Part shown: positions 1 to 8,407 of the stretch, in pieces
How positions within the stretch are numbered: the first letter of the stretch is position 1
Layout of the letters: each line of letters starts with the position of its first letter
Translations under genes and position numbers: made by a program
The notes under the pieces: model-generated
Databases searched by the model: none
The model's input: only the letters and a program-made list of their open reading frames with translations
Told to the model about the DNA's origin: nothing
Origin: Spirilliplanes yamanashiensis
Lineage (GTDB): Bacteria; Actinomycetota; Actinomycetes; Mycobacteriales; Micromonosporaceae
Assembly: GCF_016863475.1 (NCBI RefSeq)
Contig: NZ_BOOY01000027.1
Location: 1-64,000, forward strand
DNA length: 64,000 nt
Reading direction: 5' to 3'

Positions 1-1195
1 CCGCCGGGTTGTTCAGCTCGTTCGTCAGGAACTGGGTGATCGTCGCCAGGTCCGCCCCGGACGAGTCGCCGACCGCGGGCACCTCCGGCAGCACGCCGGT
101 GTAGCGCATGGTCGTGCGGAACTGCGTGCCGGTGAGAATCTTCATCCGGCCGCGCGGCGACACGTACGTCGGCGTCAGCGGGGAGCCGCCCGACAGGTTG
201 CGCCACTGGTGCGGGTACAGCGCCATGACCGTGCCGGTGCCGCCGCTCTCGCGGGCGGTCGTGGTGTACGCGTACGTGCTGTTGACGACGCCGCCCGCCT
301 GGTCGTAGGCGTACGACACCGTCGTGCCGGTCACGTGGTTGTGCGCCAGCGCGGCCCACGACTCGGCCAGCGCGGCCCGGTCGCCGGAGCCGTCGGTCGG
401 CAGCACCGCGACGGAGAAGTAGCCCTTGCCGGCCAGGCTGGAGCGCAGGTTGTTGCCCTCGAGCGTCCACGTCGAACCCGCCGGCCCGTACGCCACGTAG
501 TCGTGGCCGCCGATCGAGAAGCCGACCCGGCCGCCGGTGTTCGCCCAGACCTGCGGCGGGCCGACGATCGAGATGAGCGCGTCGCCGCCGGTCGCGGTGA
601 AGTACGCCATCGGCAGGCCGTGGCCGATGGTCGCGCGCAGGGTGCGGCTGCCGTCGCTCCACAGGGGGCTGACGGTCCAGTCCGACCAGCCGTCCACCAG
701 CGCCCGCGGGGCGTTCAGCCCGGCCACGCCGACCACCAGGTGCTGGGCGTACGGGTAGTGGTACTCGCCCAGGCCGGTCGCGCTGCCGCTGATCGCCGGG
801 GTCGTCTGGTACGACACGCCGAGACCGCCCGAGACGGGCCGGTAGGCGGCCGGGTGCGCGTAGAGCGGCTGCGAGAACGCGCAGTCGTCGCCCTTCTTGA
901 ACAGCAGCGACGACCACCAGTCGTTGGTGGGCAGGCCGCCCTTGGGGGCGTTCTCCGTGACGAACTGGCGCGGGTTGGTGGCCAGGTCGCCGCAGCCGGT
1001 CGGCAGCGCCGCGCCGGGCGGGAGGGTCTCGGTGTAGCTGCCGGCGCCCACGGTGGCGGCGTCGGCGGTGCCGGCGATGCCGACGGCGACGGCGCCCGAC
1101 GTCACCGCGATGAGCGCGGCGGCGGCGAAGCGGGGCAGGCGGGACCGGCGCGGCGGGCCGGTGTCCAGAGTGGCGGGGCGCAGCGGCAGGGACAT
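1..1195 (-). CDS. GH81 endo-1,3-beta-glucanase, N-terminal part (runs off window)
   Basis: 398 codons are visible and the 3' end lies outside the window. The ATG at 1195 starts a peptide with a basic N-terminus and a hydrophobic stretch, then an Ala-x-Ala-type signal cleavage region near residue 46, so the product is probably secreted. The mature part contains TNDWWSSLLF, PLYAHP, a region around GHGLPMAYF, and GKGYFSVAVLP, which are typical of the N-terminal beta-sandwich domain of glycoside hydrolase family 81 (laminarinase; fungal Eng1 and bacterial homologs). The catalytic (alpha/alpha)6 domain with the acid/base residues would lie beyond position 1. Family members cleave internal beta-1,3-glucosyl bonds of laminarin, callose or fungal walls. 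The gene has its own promoter and a palindromic operator upstream, so it is probably sugar-regulated. The family call rests on motif recognition over roughly half of the usual length. Confidence 0.8.
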   Translation of the reverse strand, partial: MSLPLRPATLDTGPPRRSRLPRFAAAALIAVTSGAVAVGIAGTADAATVGAGSYTETLPPGAALPTGCGDLATNPRQFVTENAPKGGLPTNDWWSSLLFKKGDDCAFSQPLYAHPAAYRPVSGGLGVSYQTTPAISGSATGLGEYHYPYAQHLVVGVAGLNAPRALVDGWSDWTVSPLWSDGSRTLRATIGHGLPMAYFTATGGDALISIVGPPQVWANTGGRVGFSIGGHDYVAYGPAGSTWTLEGNNLRSSLAGKGYFSVAVLPTDGSGDRAALAESWAALAHNHVTGTTVSYAYDQAGGVVNSTYAYTTTARESGGTGTVMALYPHQWRNLSGGSPLTPTYVSPRGRMKILTGTQFRTTMRYTGVLPEVPAVGDSSGADLATITQFLTNELNNPA

Positions 1196-1312
1196 GCGAA
1201 GCCTCCGGCAGGTAGGGGAGGACGACGGCCCGGCACTGGGCGCCGGGCCGTGAGGGGTGAGAGGGAGACGTTCCAGGGCAGGGCGGAACGGTGAGATCGA
1301 GAGAACAGAGAG

Positions 1313-1330
1313 TGAGAGAGCGCTCTCTCA
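1313..1330. promoter_or_regulatory. Perfect 18-bp LacI-type operator upstream of the GH81 gene
   Basis: TGAGAGAGCGCTCTCTCA is a perfect inverted repeat with a central CG. This is the hallmark of LacI/GalR-family operators, and the GAGCGCTC core matches those known for CebR-type cellulose and sugar regulators in actinomycetes. It starts 8 bp after the proposed -10 of the minus-strand promoter, so a bound repressor would cover the transcription start. No LacI-family gene is in the window, so the regulator must be encoded elsewhere. Confidence 0.75.
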
Positions 1331-1338
1331 GGGCGAGA

Positions 1339-1367
1339 CATTAACGGAGTCCGAAGTGTTACGTCAA
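1339..1367 (-). promoter_or_regulatory. Sigma70-type promoter of the GH81 gene
   Basis: Read on the minus strand, TTGACG (1367-1362) is followed by a 17-bp spacer and TTAATG (1344-1339). Transcription would start just inside the 1313-1330 palindrome and leave a leader of roughly 125 nt before the ATG at 1195. Confidence 0.6.
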
Positions 1368-1536
1368 TGTTTCTCGAGCCTGGTTCGTTGCGGGCGTCGA
1401 TTTGTGTCCGCCCCGTGACGCGTAACGGCTCCGCTGCTGCGCGCAGCGGTCCGCCGCCCAGCCGCCGCCCGCGGGCTCACCGGCCCGGCGTGCCCACGGA
1501 CCGGCGCTCCGCCGACTGCGCAGCGTGACAGCACGC

Positions 1537-1573
1537 GGTCCCGGCCCCCGCCGTGCGGGCGGGCGCCGGGACC
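1537..1573. terminator. Hairpin downstream of the minus-strand gene ending at 1587
   Basis: The arms GGTCCCGGC (1537-1545) and GCCGGGACC (1565-1573) are perfectly complementary, and the sequence between them can extend the stem. There is no T-run, as is usual for high-GC actinobacterial terminators. It separates the membrane-protein gene from the GH81 promoter region. The remaining intergenic sequence from 1368 to 1536 shows nothing else I recognise. Confidence 0.5.
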
Positions 1574-1586
1574 GGGTGGGTGGCCG

Positions 1587-2420
1587 TCAGGAAGCGGCCG
1601 GCGTCGGGGCCTGGCCGCCGCCGTCGGTGCCGTCCTCCGGGCCCGTGCCGCCGCCGTCGGCCGGGGTGCCCGGGCCGGACGTGGTGGCCGGGTCCTGCGG
1701 GACGGCCGGGGCGGTGCCGGTGGGGTCGGCGCCGGGCGCGGTGGTCGTCGGCGCGACCGACGGCTCCGGCTCGGCGGTGACGGCCGGCGTCACCGTGGCG
1801 CCGTCGGCCGGGGTGGGGCTGACCTCCGGCGCGGGCGCGCCGCCCGGGTCGCCGCCCACCACGCTGGTGATCGTCGTGGCCCCGGCGGTGTCGTCGCCGA
1901 ACACCGCCGCGAGCGACTGGCCGGCCATCAGCTCCACCAGCAGTATCGCGGCCATGGCCAGCACGAACACGACGCCCGACAGCAGCGCGATGCGCTTCCA
2001 CTTCGGCGTCGCCGGGGTGACCGGGCCGTACGCCCCGGCCGCGCCGGTCGCCGACGCCGACGTCACCGGGATGACCGTGGTGGCGTCGGGGCCGGCCGCC
2101 CCCGACGCCCCCGACGCGCCCGACGCGCCCGTCACGCTCGTCGCCGAGGCGGACACGGGGACGGCGTCGCCGGTGCGCGGCACGGTCACCAGGCCCGGCT
2201 TGGCCTTGCGCAGGCGGCCGTAGCCGCGGCGCAGCGAGTTGGTGTACAGCTCGGTGCCGACCGAGCCGACGATGCTGGCCACCGCCGCGCCGCCCAGGGT
2301 TCCGGCCACGCCGAGCGAGGACGCGGCCACCGCGGCGGACACGGCGGCCAGGCCGCCGGCGCAGATCTTCGCGATGTCGATGCCGGACCAGATCTTCGCG
2401 GGCGTTTCGGTAGTCGTCAT
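1587..2420 (-). CDS. Alanine/threonine/proline-rich single-pass membrane protein, function unknown
   Basis: 277 aa from the ATG at 2420, chosen because GAGGAG lies about 4 nt upstream; a longer in-frame extension to 2519 lacks a good ribosome site. Residues 1-60 include a mildly hydrophobic Ala/Gly/Val-rich segment. A low-complexity linker follows, rich in TGASGASGAS-type repeats. A clear transmembrane helix (about residues 140-160, ALLSGVVFVLAMAAILLVEL) precedes an extracellular tail of about 110 residues that is almost entirely Pro/Thr/Ala/Gly. This looks like a cell-envelope anchored or wall-spanning protein. I do not recognise a family. It is monocistronic, with a hairpin after the stop. 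Confidence 0.7.
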   Translation of the reverse strand: MTTTETPAKIWSGIDIAKICAGGLAAVSAAVAASSLGVAGTLGGAAVASIVGSVGTELYTNSLRRGYGRLRKAKPGLVTVPRTGDAVPVSASATSVTGASGASGASGAAGPDATTVIPVTSASATGAAGAYGPVTPATPKWKRIALLSGVVFVLAMAAILLVELMAGQSLAAVFGDDTAGATTITSVVGGDPGGAPAPEVSPTPADGATVTPAVTAEPEPSVAPTTTAPGADPTGTAPAVPQDPATTSGPGTPADGGGTGPEDGTDGGGQAPTPAAS

Positions 2421-2544
2421 ACTCCTCAGGGCTTCCAGCAGACTGCGGGTGTCGCCCTCCACTGTTACCCGCCGTGCTCGGCTGAACCATCCAGGTGCCG
2501 ATTCCGTGGCACAGCACACGGTGCGCCCGGCCGGCCCGGCCGGC

Positions 2545-2925
2545 TCAGCGGCGCTCCCGCCAGCCCGCCACCACGGCGTCGGCGTCGAGGTCGCGCAGCA
2601 GCACGGGCGGCCCGCCGAGGTGCCCGCGCCGGTTGCGCGCGATCCGCTCGTTCAGGGCGGCGACCGCGGCCCGCACCTGCGCCTCCGTGCGCAGCCGGTC
2701 GACGGTGGCGGGCAGGTCCTCCAGCTCGCGGCGCAGCGTCAGCGTGGCGGGCAGCACGCCGGTCACCTCTTCGCGGCGCACCCAGTCGCGCACCCACCAG
2801 TCCTCGTCGTACTCGCCGCCCGCCCCGGGCAGCGGCTTGCCGAGGCCGCTCAGGCCGTCCCACTCGCCGCGCTCCTGCGCCTCGCGGATCTGCCGGTCGA
2901 CGGCCGATTCCCACCGGTTCGTCAT
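2545..2925 (-). CDS. DUF1992 protein (DnaJ homolog subfamily C member 28-like)
   Basis: 126 aa. It begins MTNRWESAVDRQIREAQERG and continues WDGLSGLGKPLP, the signature of the DUF1992 family (DnaJ homologous subfamily C member 28 conserved domain). The region DEDWWVRDWVRREEV is also conserved. The protein is small, soluble and charged, and no biochemical function is established for bacterial members. It lies 20 bp downstream of the acyl-CoA dehydrogenase in the opposite reading sense of transcription order (this gene would be transcribed after it), so the two may share a transcript. Confidence 0.85.
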   Translation of the reverse strand: MTNRWESAVDRQIREAQERGEWDGLSGLGKPLPGAGGEYDEDWWVRDWVRREEVTGVLPATLTLRRELEDLPATVDRLRTEAQVRAAVAALNERIARNRRGHLGGPPVLLRDLDADAVVAGWRERR

Positions 2926-2945
2926 GCGTCCAGCGTAGGCACGGC

Positions 2946-4112
2946 TCAGACGAACGCGCTGTGCCCGGTGATCGCCCGCCCGACGACCAGGGTGTTGATC
3001 TCACGGGTGCCCTCGTACGAGTAGAGGGCCTCGGAGTCGGCGACGAACCGGCCGATGTCGTAGTCCAGCACGATGCCGTTGCCGGCCAGCAGCTCCCGGG
3101 CCCACCCGGCGACCTCGCGCATCCGGCTGGTGCACCACGCCTTGGCCAGCGCCGAGTGCTCGTCGCGGTAGGTTCCGTCGTCCTGCAGCTGGGCCAGCCG
3201 CACGCACATGCCCAGCGAGGCGGTGGCGTTGCCGAGCATCCGCACCAGCAGGTCCTGCACCAGCTGGAACCCGGCGATCGGCTTGCCGAACTGCTCGCGC
3301 TTGCGCGCGTAGTCGAGCGCGATGTCGTACGCGGCGAGCATCACGCCGACGGACTGCCAGGCGACGCCGCTGCGGGTGCGCCGCAGCACGACCGCGGTGT
3401 CCCGGAACGAGGTGGCGTTCTGCAGCCGGTCGGCCTCCGGCACCCGGCAGTCGGTGAGCCGGATGTCGGCGTTCTGGACCGTGCGCAGGGCGATCTTGTT
3501 CTCGATCTTCGTGGCGGCGTAGCCGGGGTTGTCGCCGCGCACGACGAAGCCCTTGACCTTGTTGTCGGCCTCGTCGCGGGCCCACACCACGATCAGGTCG
3601 GCGAACGTGCCGTTGCCGATCCACCGCTTCGCGCCGTTGAGGACCCAGGTGTCGCCGTCGCGCCGGGCGGTGGTGCGCATGCCCTGCGACACGTCCGAGC
3701 CGCCCTCGGGCTCGGTCAGCGCGAACGCCCCGATCTGCTCCATCTGCCCCATCGCCGGCAGCCAGCGCTCCTGCTGCTCCGGCGACCCGCACGCGGCGAT
3801 GCTGCCCATGGCGAGCCCGGCGTGCACGCCGAAGAACGTGGCCATGGACGGGTCGGCGTGCGCCATCTCCAGCGCCAGGAACCCGCTGAGCAGGCTGCTG
3901 GGCGCCGGGTCCCGGTACGGCAGCGCGGCCAGCCCCAGCTCGGCGAAGCCGCCGATGAGGTGGTGCGGGAACTCGGCCCGGTTCCAGTGGTGGTTCGCGA
4001 CGGGGGCGACCTCGGCGCGCAGGAACTCGCGGGTGCGGGCGAGGATCTCCCGCTCGTCGCCGGGCAGCAGGTCCTCGAAGCGGTAGAAGTCGCCGGTCAG
4101 CATGCCGTCCAT
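2946..4112 (-). CDS. Acyl-CoA dehydrogenase (glutaryl-CoA dehydrogenase-like)
   Basis: 388 aa, the usual length for the family. It has the N-terminal helical domain, a middle beta domain with GAFALTEPEGGSD and RWIGNGTFADLIVVWAR (FAD and substrate contacts), and the C-terminal helical domain with REQFGKPIAGFQLVQ. The catalytic base is expected at Glu367 in SYEGTREINTLVVGRAITG, a segment that resembles glutaryl-CoA dehydrogenases more than short-chain enzymes. The reaction would be FAD-dependent alpha,beta-dehydrogenation of an acyl-CoA, passing electrons to ETF. Two candidate starts exist, ATG 4112 and ATG 4103; neither has a strong ribosome site. The precise substrate cannot be read from sequence. 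Confidence 0.88.
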   Translation of the reverse strand: MDGMLTGDFYRFEDLLPGDEREILARTREFLRAEVAPVANHHWNRAEFPHHLIGGFAELGLAALPYRDPAPSSLLSGFLALEMAHADPSMATFFGVHAGLAMGSIAACGSPEQQERWLPAMGQMEQIGAFALTEPEGGSDVSQGMRTTARRDGDTWVLNGAKRWIGNGTFADLIVVWARDEADNKVKGFVVRGDNPGYAATKIENKIALRTVQNADIRLTDCRVPEADRLQNATSFRDTAVVLRRTRSGVAWQSVGVMLAAYDIALDYARKREQFGKPIAGFQLVQDLLVRMLGNATASLGMCVRLAQLQDDGTYRDEHSALAKAWCTSRMREVAGWARELLAGNGIVLDYDIGRFVADSEALYSYEGTREINTLVVGRAITGHSAFV

Positions 4113-4170
4113 GTTCCCGCGCCCGGCCCGGCCATGCGGCCGCTTCGCCGGTCAGGCCGCGTGGGCGGGC

Positions 4171-4737
4171 TCAGGCCGCGAGGGTCGGCAGGGCGTAGCG
4201 CAGGAACAGCACGTCGCCGGCCAGCCGCTGTTCGTCGAGCAGCTCCAGGCGGGAACGCACGCCGTCGGGGAAGAAGCGCAGGCCGCCGCCCACGACGGCG
4301 GGACCGACGTAGAGCTGCACCTCGTCGACGAGCCCGGCCCGCAGCGCGTGCGCCGCCAGGGTGGGCCCGTCGACGGTGAGGTCCCGCTCGGACCGCTCCT
4401 TGAGGGCGCGGACGGCGTCGGGGTCGAAGGTGCGCTCCAGGCGGGTGCGGGCGGTGCCGACGGTCTCCAGCGTCGTGGAGTACACGACCTTGTCGGCCGC
4501 CTGCCAGATGCGTGCGTACTCGAGGGCGACGTCGGGCTGGCCCGGCTCCAGGTGGGCGGTCTCCCAGTAGGACATCACCTCGTACATCCGGCGGCCGACC
4601 AGGTAGGTGCCGAAGGCGCGGGAGGCCTCGTTGACGAACCGGTGGACCTCCTCCCGGCCGGCCCACTCGAAGCCGCCGGCGGGGTCGCTGACGTAGCCGT
4701 CGACCGAGGTGATCATCGAGTACACGAGCTTGCCCAT
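4171..4737 (-). CDS. Dihydrofolate reductase family protein (RibD C-terminal-like)
   Basis: 188 aa from the ATG at 4737, preceded by GAGGAGG. It opens with KLVYSMITSVDGYVSDPAGG, contains GRRMYEVMSYWE and ends with VYVGPAVVGGG-like sequence (LYVGPAVVGGGLRFFPDG). These are the standard marks of the RibD_C/YyaP-type DHFR-fold reductases, which bind NADPH. Many members are uncharacterised and some reduce pyrimidine or folate-like substrates. It is separated from the acyl-CoA dehydrogenase by about 60 bp and could be the first gene of a 4737-to-2545 transcript. Confidence 0.85.
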   Translation of the reverse strand: MGKLVYSMITSVDGYVSDPAGGFEWAGREEVHRFVNEASRAFGTYLVGRRMYEVMSYWETAHLEPGQPDVALEYARIWQAADKVVYSTTLETVGTARTRLERTFDPDAVRALKERSERDLTVDGPTLAAHALRAGLVDEVQLYVGPAVVGGGLRFFPDGVRSRLELLDEQRLAGDVLFLRYALPTLAA

Positions 4738-4909
4738 GCCGAGCCTCCTCACAACCGATTGCTGTCTGCAACCGGTCCGCTCACCGTAGCGAGACCGCTT
4801 TCGGAATGCAACTGGTCGCCGCCTGTCCCGTTTGACCGGATAAAGCGTTTGCTGGCCGGTCGGCGGGGTAGCGCCCACTGACCGCATCCCGCGCCGACGG
4901 AGGAGACCC

Positions 4910-7171
4910 ATGGACAGCAGCAAGCCCGTCAAGGTCGTCAAGGACGTCGTGGGGGCCGCCGCCGCGAAGGTGGCCGACGCCCTGACCGACACCGTGCCGG
5001 GCGCCCCGGGCAGCGCACCCGCCCCGGTCGCCGAGCCCACCACGCCGGCGGGCCCGCTGCCGGCCAAGAGCGAGCAGGGCGCCCCCGACACCCGGACCCC
5101 CACCGGCGCCGAGACCGGCGTCCCGCCGACCGCGAAGGGGCAGCAGGGCGCCCACCTCACCACCGCCCAGGGGGCCCGGCTGCGGGACACCGACCACTCG
5201 CTGAAGGCCGGGCCGCGCGGGCCCGTCCTCCTGCAGGACCACCACCTCCGCGAGAAGATCACCCACTTCGACCACGAGCGCATCCCCGAGCGGGTCGTGC
5301 ACGCCCGCGGCGCCGGGGCGCACGGCGTGTTCACCGGCTACGGCACCGCCGACGACCTCACCCGGGCCGGGTTCCTGCGCAAGGGCAAGGAGACGGCGGT
5401 CTTCGTACGGTTCTCCACCGTGCTCGGGTCGCGCGGCTCGGCCGACACCGTGCGCGACACCCGCGGCTTCGCGACGAAGTTCTACACCGACGAGGGCACG
5501 TTCGACCTGGTCGCGAACAACATCCCGGTGTTCTTCATCCAGGACGCGATCAAGTTCCCGGACATCATCCACGCGGGCAAGCCGCACCCGGACCGGGAGA
5601 TCCCCCAGGCGCAGAGCGCGCACGACACGTTCTGGGACTTCGTCTCGCTGCACACCGAGGCGCAGCACCACACGATCTGGAACATGTCCGACCGGGGCAT
5701 CCCGCGCTCGTACCGGACGATGGAGGGCTTCGGCGTGCACACCTTCCGCCTCGTCAACGAGGCGGGGGAGACGGTGCTGGTCAAGTTCCACTGGAAGCCC
5801 AAGCTCGGCGTGCACTCCCTGACCTGGGAGGAGGCGCAGCTCGCCGCGGGCGTCGACCCCGACTTCCACCGCCGCGACCTGTACGACGCGATCGAGGCCG
5901 GCGCGTTCCCCGAGTGGGAGCTCGGCCTGCAGGTCTTCCCCGACACCCCGGAGGAGACGTTCGCCGGCATCGACCTGCTCGACCCCACCAAGATCGTGCC
6001 GGAGGAGCTGGCCCCGGTGCAGGCGGTCGGCCGGCTCGTGCTGAACCGCACCCCGCGCAACTTCTTCGCCGAGACCGAGCAGGTCGCGTTCCACCTCGGG
6101 CACCTGCCGCCCGGCATCGACGTCACCAACGACCCGCTGCTGCAGGGCCGGCTGTTCTCGTACGTGGACACCCAGCTCACCCGGCTCGGCGGGCCGAACT
6201 TCTCGCAGATCCCGATCAACCGGCCGCACGCCGACGTCAACGACATGCTGCGCGACGGCTTCCACCAGCACGCCGTGCACGCGGGCGTGGCGCCGTACCG
6301 GCCGAACTCGCTCGACGGCGGCAACCCGTTCCCGGCCGGCGACGCCGAGCGGGCGTTCCTCGACGTGCCCGTGACGGTGGCGCAGGCGCCGAAGGTGCGG
6401 GCCAACCCGGCGTCCTTCGACGACCACTACAGCCAGGTGCGGCTGTTCTGGCAGAGCATGACGCCGGTCGAGAAGGAGCACATCATCCACGCGTACACCT
6501 TCGAGCTGGGCAAGTGCTACGAGCAGGCGATCAAGGAGCGCCAGCTGCAGTGCCTGGCCAACGTGGACCCGGTGCTGTGCGCCCAGGTCGCCGCCGGGCT
6601 GGGCCTGCCCGCGCCGGAACCCACCGTGCCGCTCGCCGACGTCACGCCCAGCCCGGCGCTGTCGCAGGTCGGCGGCCGGTGGCCGGCCGACGGCCGGCTC
6701 GTCGGCATCGTCGTCGACCCGGACGGTGACCTGGACGGCGTCGACGAGGTGCGCCGGGCGGTGTTCTCCGCCGGCATGGTGCCGCTGCTGATCGCCCCGC
6801 ACGGCGGCACCGTGGACGGCACGCCGGTGCAGCGCACGTTCGCCACCGCCCGGTCCGTCGAGTTCGACGCGGTGCTGCTCGCCGGGTCGCCCGCCCCCGC
6901 CGCGGACGCCCTGCCCGGCCGCGACGCCAAGGCCGGCGCCAGCGCCACCGCCACGGTGGACCCGCGCGTGCTGCTGCTGGTGGACGAGTGCTGGCGGCAC
7001 GCCAAGGCGATCGGCGCGTGGGGCGCCGGCGCCGCCGTCCTGGAGCAGGCCGGCCTGGCCGGCACACCGGGCGTCGTCACCGCCGGCTCCGGCGCCGAGG
7101 CCCTCGCCGCGGTGCAGGACCTGATGGCCGCCCACCGGGTCTGGGAGCGGTTCCCCGCCACGGTCGCCTGA
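4910..7171 (+). CDS. katE: Large-subunit (clade 2, HPII-type) monofunctional catalase
   Basis: 753 aa, which matches the large-subunit catalases. The ATG at 4910 follows GGAGGAG. Residues 1-85 are a Pro/Ala/Thr-rich N-terminal extension. The catalase core follows, with catalytic His131 in RVVHARGAGAHGVF, the NADPH/haem region NNIPVFFIQDAIKFPD (Asn in the first positions), and the proximal haem Tyr418 in RLFSYVDTQLTRLGG. After about residue 590 comes the flavodoxin/DJ-1-like C-terminal domain (GRLVGIVVDPDGDLDGVDE onward) that only the large catalases carry. The enzyme converts hydrogen peroxide to water and oxygen with haem b or d. It is transcribed divergently from the minus-strand genes before it, from the roughly 170-bp gap 4738-4909. 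Confidence 0.97.
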   Translation: MDSSKPVKVVKDVVGAAAAKVADALTDTVPGAPGSAPAPVAEPTTPAGPLPAKSEQGAPDTRTPTGAETGVPPTAKGQQGAHLTTAQGARLRDTDHSLKAGPRGPVLLQDHHLREKITHFDHERIPERVVHARGAGAHGVFTGYGTADDLTRAGFLRKGKETAVFVRFSTVLGSRGSADTVRDTRGFATKFYTDEGTFDLVANNIPVFFIQDAIKFPDIIHAGKPHPDREIPQAQSAHDTFWDFVSLHTEAQHHTIWNMSDRGIPRSYRTMEGFGVHTFRLVNEAGETVLVKFHWKPKLGVHSLTWEEAQLAAGVDPDFHRRDLYDAIEAGAFPEWELGLQVFPDTPEETFAGIDLLDPTKIVPEELAPVQAVGRLVLNRTPRNFFAETEQVAFHLGHLPPGIDVTNDPLLQGRLFSYVDTQLTRLGGPNFSQIPINRPHADVNDMLRDGFHQHAVHAGVAPYRPNSLDGGNPFPAGDAERAFLDVPVTVAQAPKVRANPASFDDHYSQVRLFWQSMTPVEKEHIIHAYTFELGKCYEQAIKERQLQCLANVDPVLCAQVAAGLGLPAPEPTVPLADVTPSPALSQVGGRWPADGRLVGIVVDPDGDLDGVDEVRRAVFSAGMVPLLIAPHGGTVDGTPVQRTFATARSVEFDAVLLAGSPAPAADALPGRDAKAGASATATVDPRVLLLVDECWRHAKAIGAWGAGAAVLEQAGLAGTPGVVTAGSGAEALAAVQDLMAAHRVWERFPATVA

Positions 7172-7193
7172 CGCGGCCGCGAACGGCGGCGGG

Positions 7194-8369
7194 TCACGGT
7201 CGTCCGAGGCCCGCCGCCATCGCGGTCAGCAGCGCCGCGTCCGGGGAGTCGCCCGACAGCTCCCACGCGAACGCCCCGCCGAGGCCGCGCTCGCGCGCCC
7301 ACCGCGCCTTCGCCGTCACGGTCGCCGGGGTGTCGTAGCTCCACCACTGGCCGTTGCAGAACGCGTACGCCGTGCCGCCCGCCTCCCCCGTCGGCGGGCA
7401 GCGCCGCGCCAGCACCGCGTAGTCCTCCATGCCCGCCTCGAAGCGCCCCGGCGCCGGCCCGGCCGCGGCCGAGCCCGGGGCCGCGTCGCGCACCCCGACC
7501 CAGCCCCGGCCGTAGAAGCCGATGCCCAGCAGCAGCTTGCCCGCCGGGATGCCCAGCGCCGTCAGCCGCCCGATCGCCGCGTCGCCGACCGCGTCGGGCC
7601 GGGGCGCGCCCGGGTACGCGGTCAGCGCCGAGTGCGCCGCCGTCACGTCCCCGCCGCCGCCCGTGCCGGCGAAGTCGTACGTCATGGCGGCCACCCAGTC
7701 GAGGTGCCGGGCGGCGCCCGCGTAGTCGGCGGCGGCCAGCTTCCCGGCGTCCGCGGGGACGGCCGCCGTGACCAGCCGGTCCGGGCCGAGCGCGCCGCGC
7801 AGCGCCGCCACCACGGCGGCCAGCGCCCCGGGCCCGCTGGTGTCGCACTGCCGGCCGCAGGCGTTCGGGTACTCCCAGTCCACGTCGATGCCGTCGAAGA
7901 CGCCGGCCCAGCGCGGGTCGTCCAGCAGCCTGGCACAGGACGCGGCGAACCCGGCCGGGTCGCGGGCGGCGTCGGCGAAACCGGCCGAGCCGTTCCAGCC
8001 GCCGAACGACCACAGCACCTTCAGGTCCGGGTGCGCCGCCTTGAGCAGGCGCAGCTGGCCGATCGCGCCGCCGGTGGCCGGCCGGCCACCGACGCTCTCC
8101 GCGGCCGGGTACGGGCGGGCGGTGTCGGCCCACGGGTCCGCGGGGGCGCACCGGCCACCGTCGACGGACCCGAACGCGTACACCAGGTGGGTGAGCCGGC
8201 CCGCCGCGACGTCGGCGACCTGGAAGTCGCGGGCGTAGACGCCCCACCCGGCGAGGTACCCGACGACGCGCGGTTCCGCGGGCGCCGGCGGGGGCGGTTC
8301 GGCGGGTGCCGGGGCGGCGCACCCGGAGGCCAGCACGGCGGCGGCGAGCAGGGCACGGCGCAGTCTCAC
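7194..8369 (-). CDS. GH18 chitinase-like lipoprotein
   Basis: 391 aa. A short signal peptide ends in the lipobox LASGC, giving a lipid-anchored Cys at about residue 17, followed by an AP-rich linker. The glycoside hydrolase family 18 barrel starts at VVGYLAGWGVYARDF. It has the SxGG motif (LWSFGGWNGS) and the active-site DxxDxDxE motif FDGIDVDWEYP, with Glu166 as the catalytic acid. Strands MTYDFAG and GIGFYGRGW are also typical. GH18 enzymes hydrolyse chitin or chitodextrins by substrate-assisted catalysis. No carbohydrate-binding module is present, so this is a surface-tethered single-domain enzyme, possibly acting on short chito-oligomers. Confidence 0.93.
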   Translation of the reverse strand: MRLRRALLAAAVLASGCAAPAPAEPPPPAPAEPRVVGYLAGWGVYARDFQVADVAAGRLTHLVYAFGSVDGGRCAPADPWADTARPYPAAESVGGRPATGGAIGQLRLLKAAHPDLKVLWSFGGWNGSAGFADAARDPAGFAASCARLLDDPRWAGVFDGIDVDWEYPNACGRQCDTSGPGALAAVVAALRGALGPDRLVTAAVPADAGKLAAADYAGAARHLDWVAAMTYDFAGTGGGGDVTAAHSALTAYPGAPRPDAVGDAAIGRLTALGIPAGKLLLGIGFYGRGWVGVRDAAPGSAAAGPAPGRFEAGMEDYAVLARRCPPTGEAGGTAYAFCNGQWWSYDTPATVTAKARWARERGLGGAFAWELSGDSPDAALLTAMAAGLGRP

Positions 8370-8407
8370 CGCGCCATTGTGCCTGCGATGCCCGATTCGT
8401 CACCCGT

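Noticed and set aside
209-1294. Plus-strand open frame opposite the GH81 gene
   Set aside because: The minus strand encodes clear GH81 motifs and a signal peptide; this frame is antisense noise.
4781-7135. Minus-strand open frame of 784 codons opposite the catalase
   Set aside because: It mirrors the third-position GC bias of katE, has no recognisable domain and overlaps a certain gene completely.
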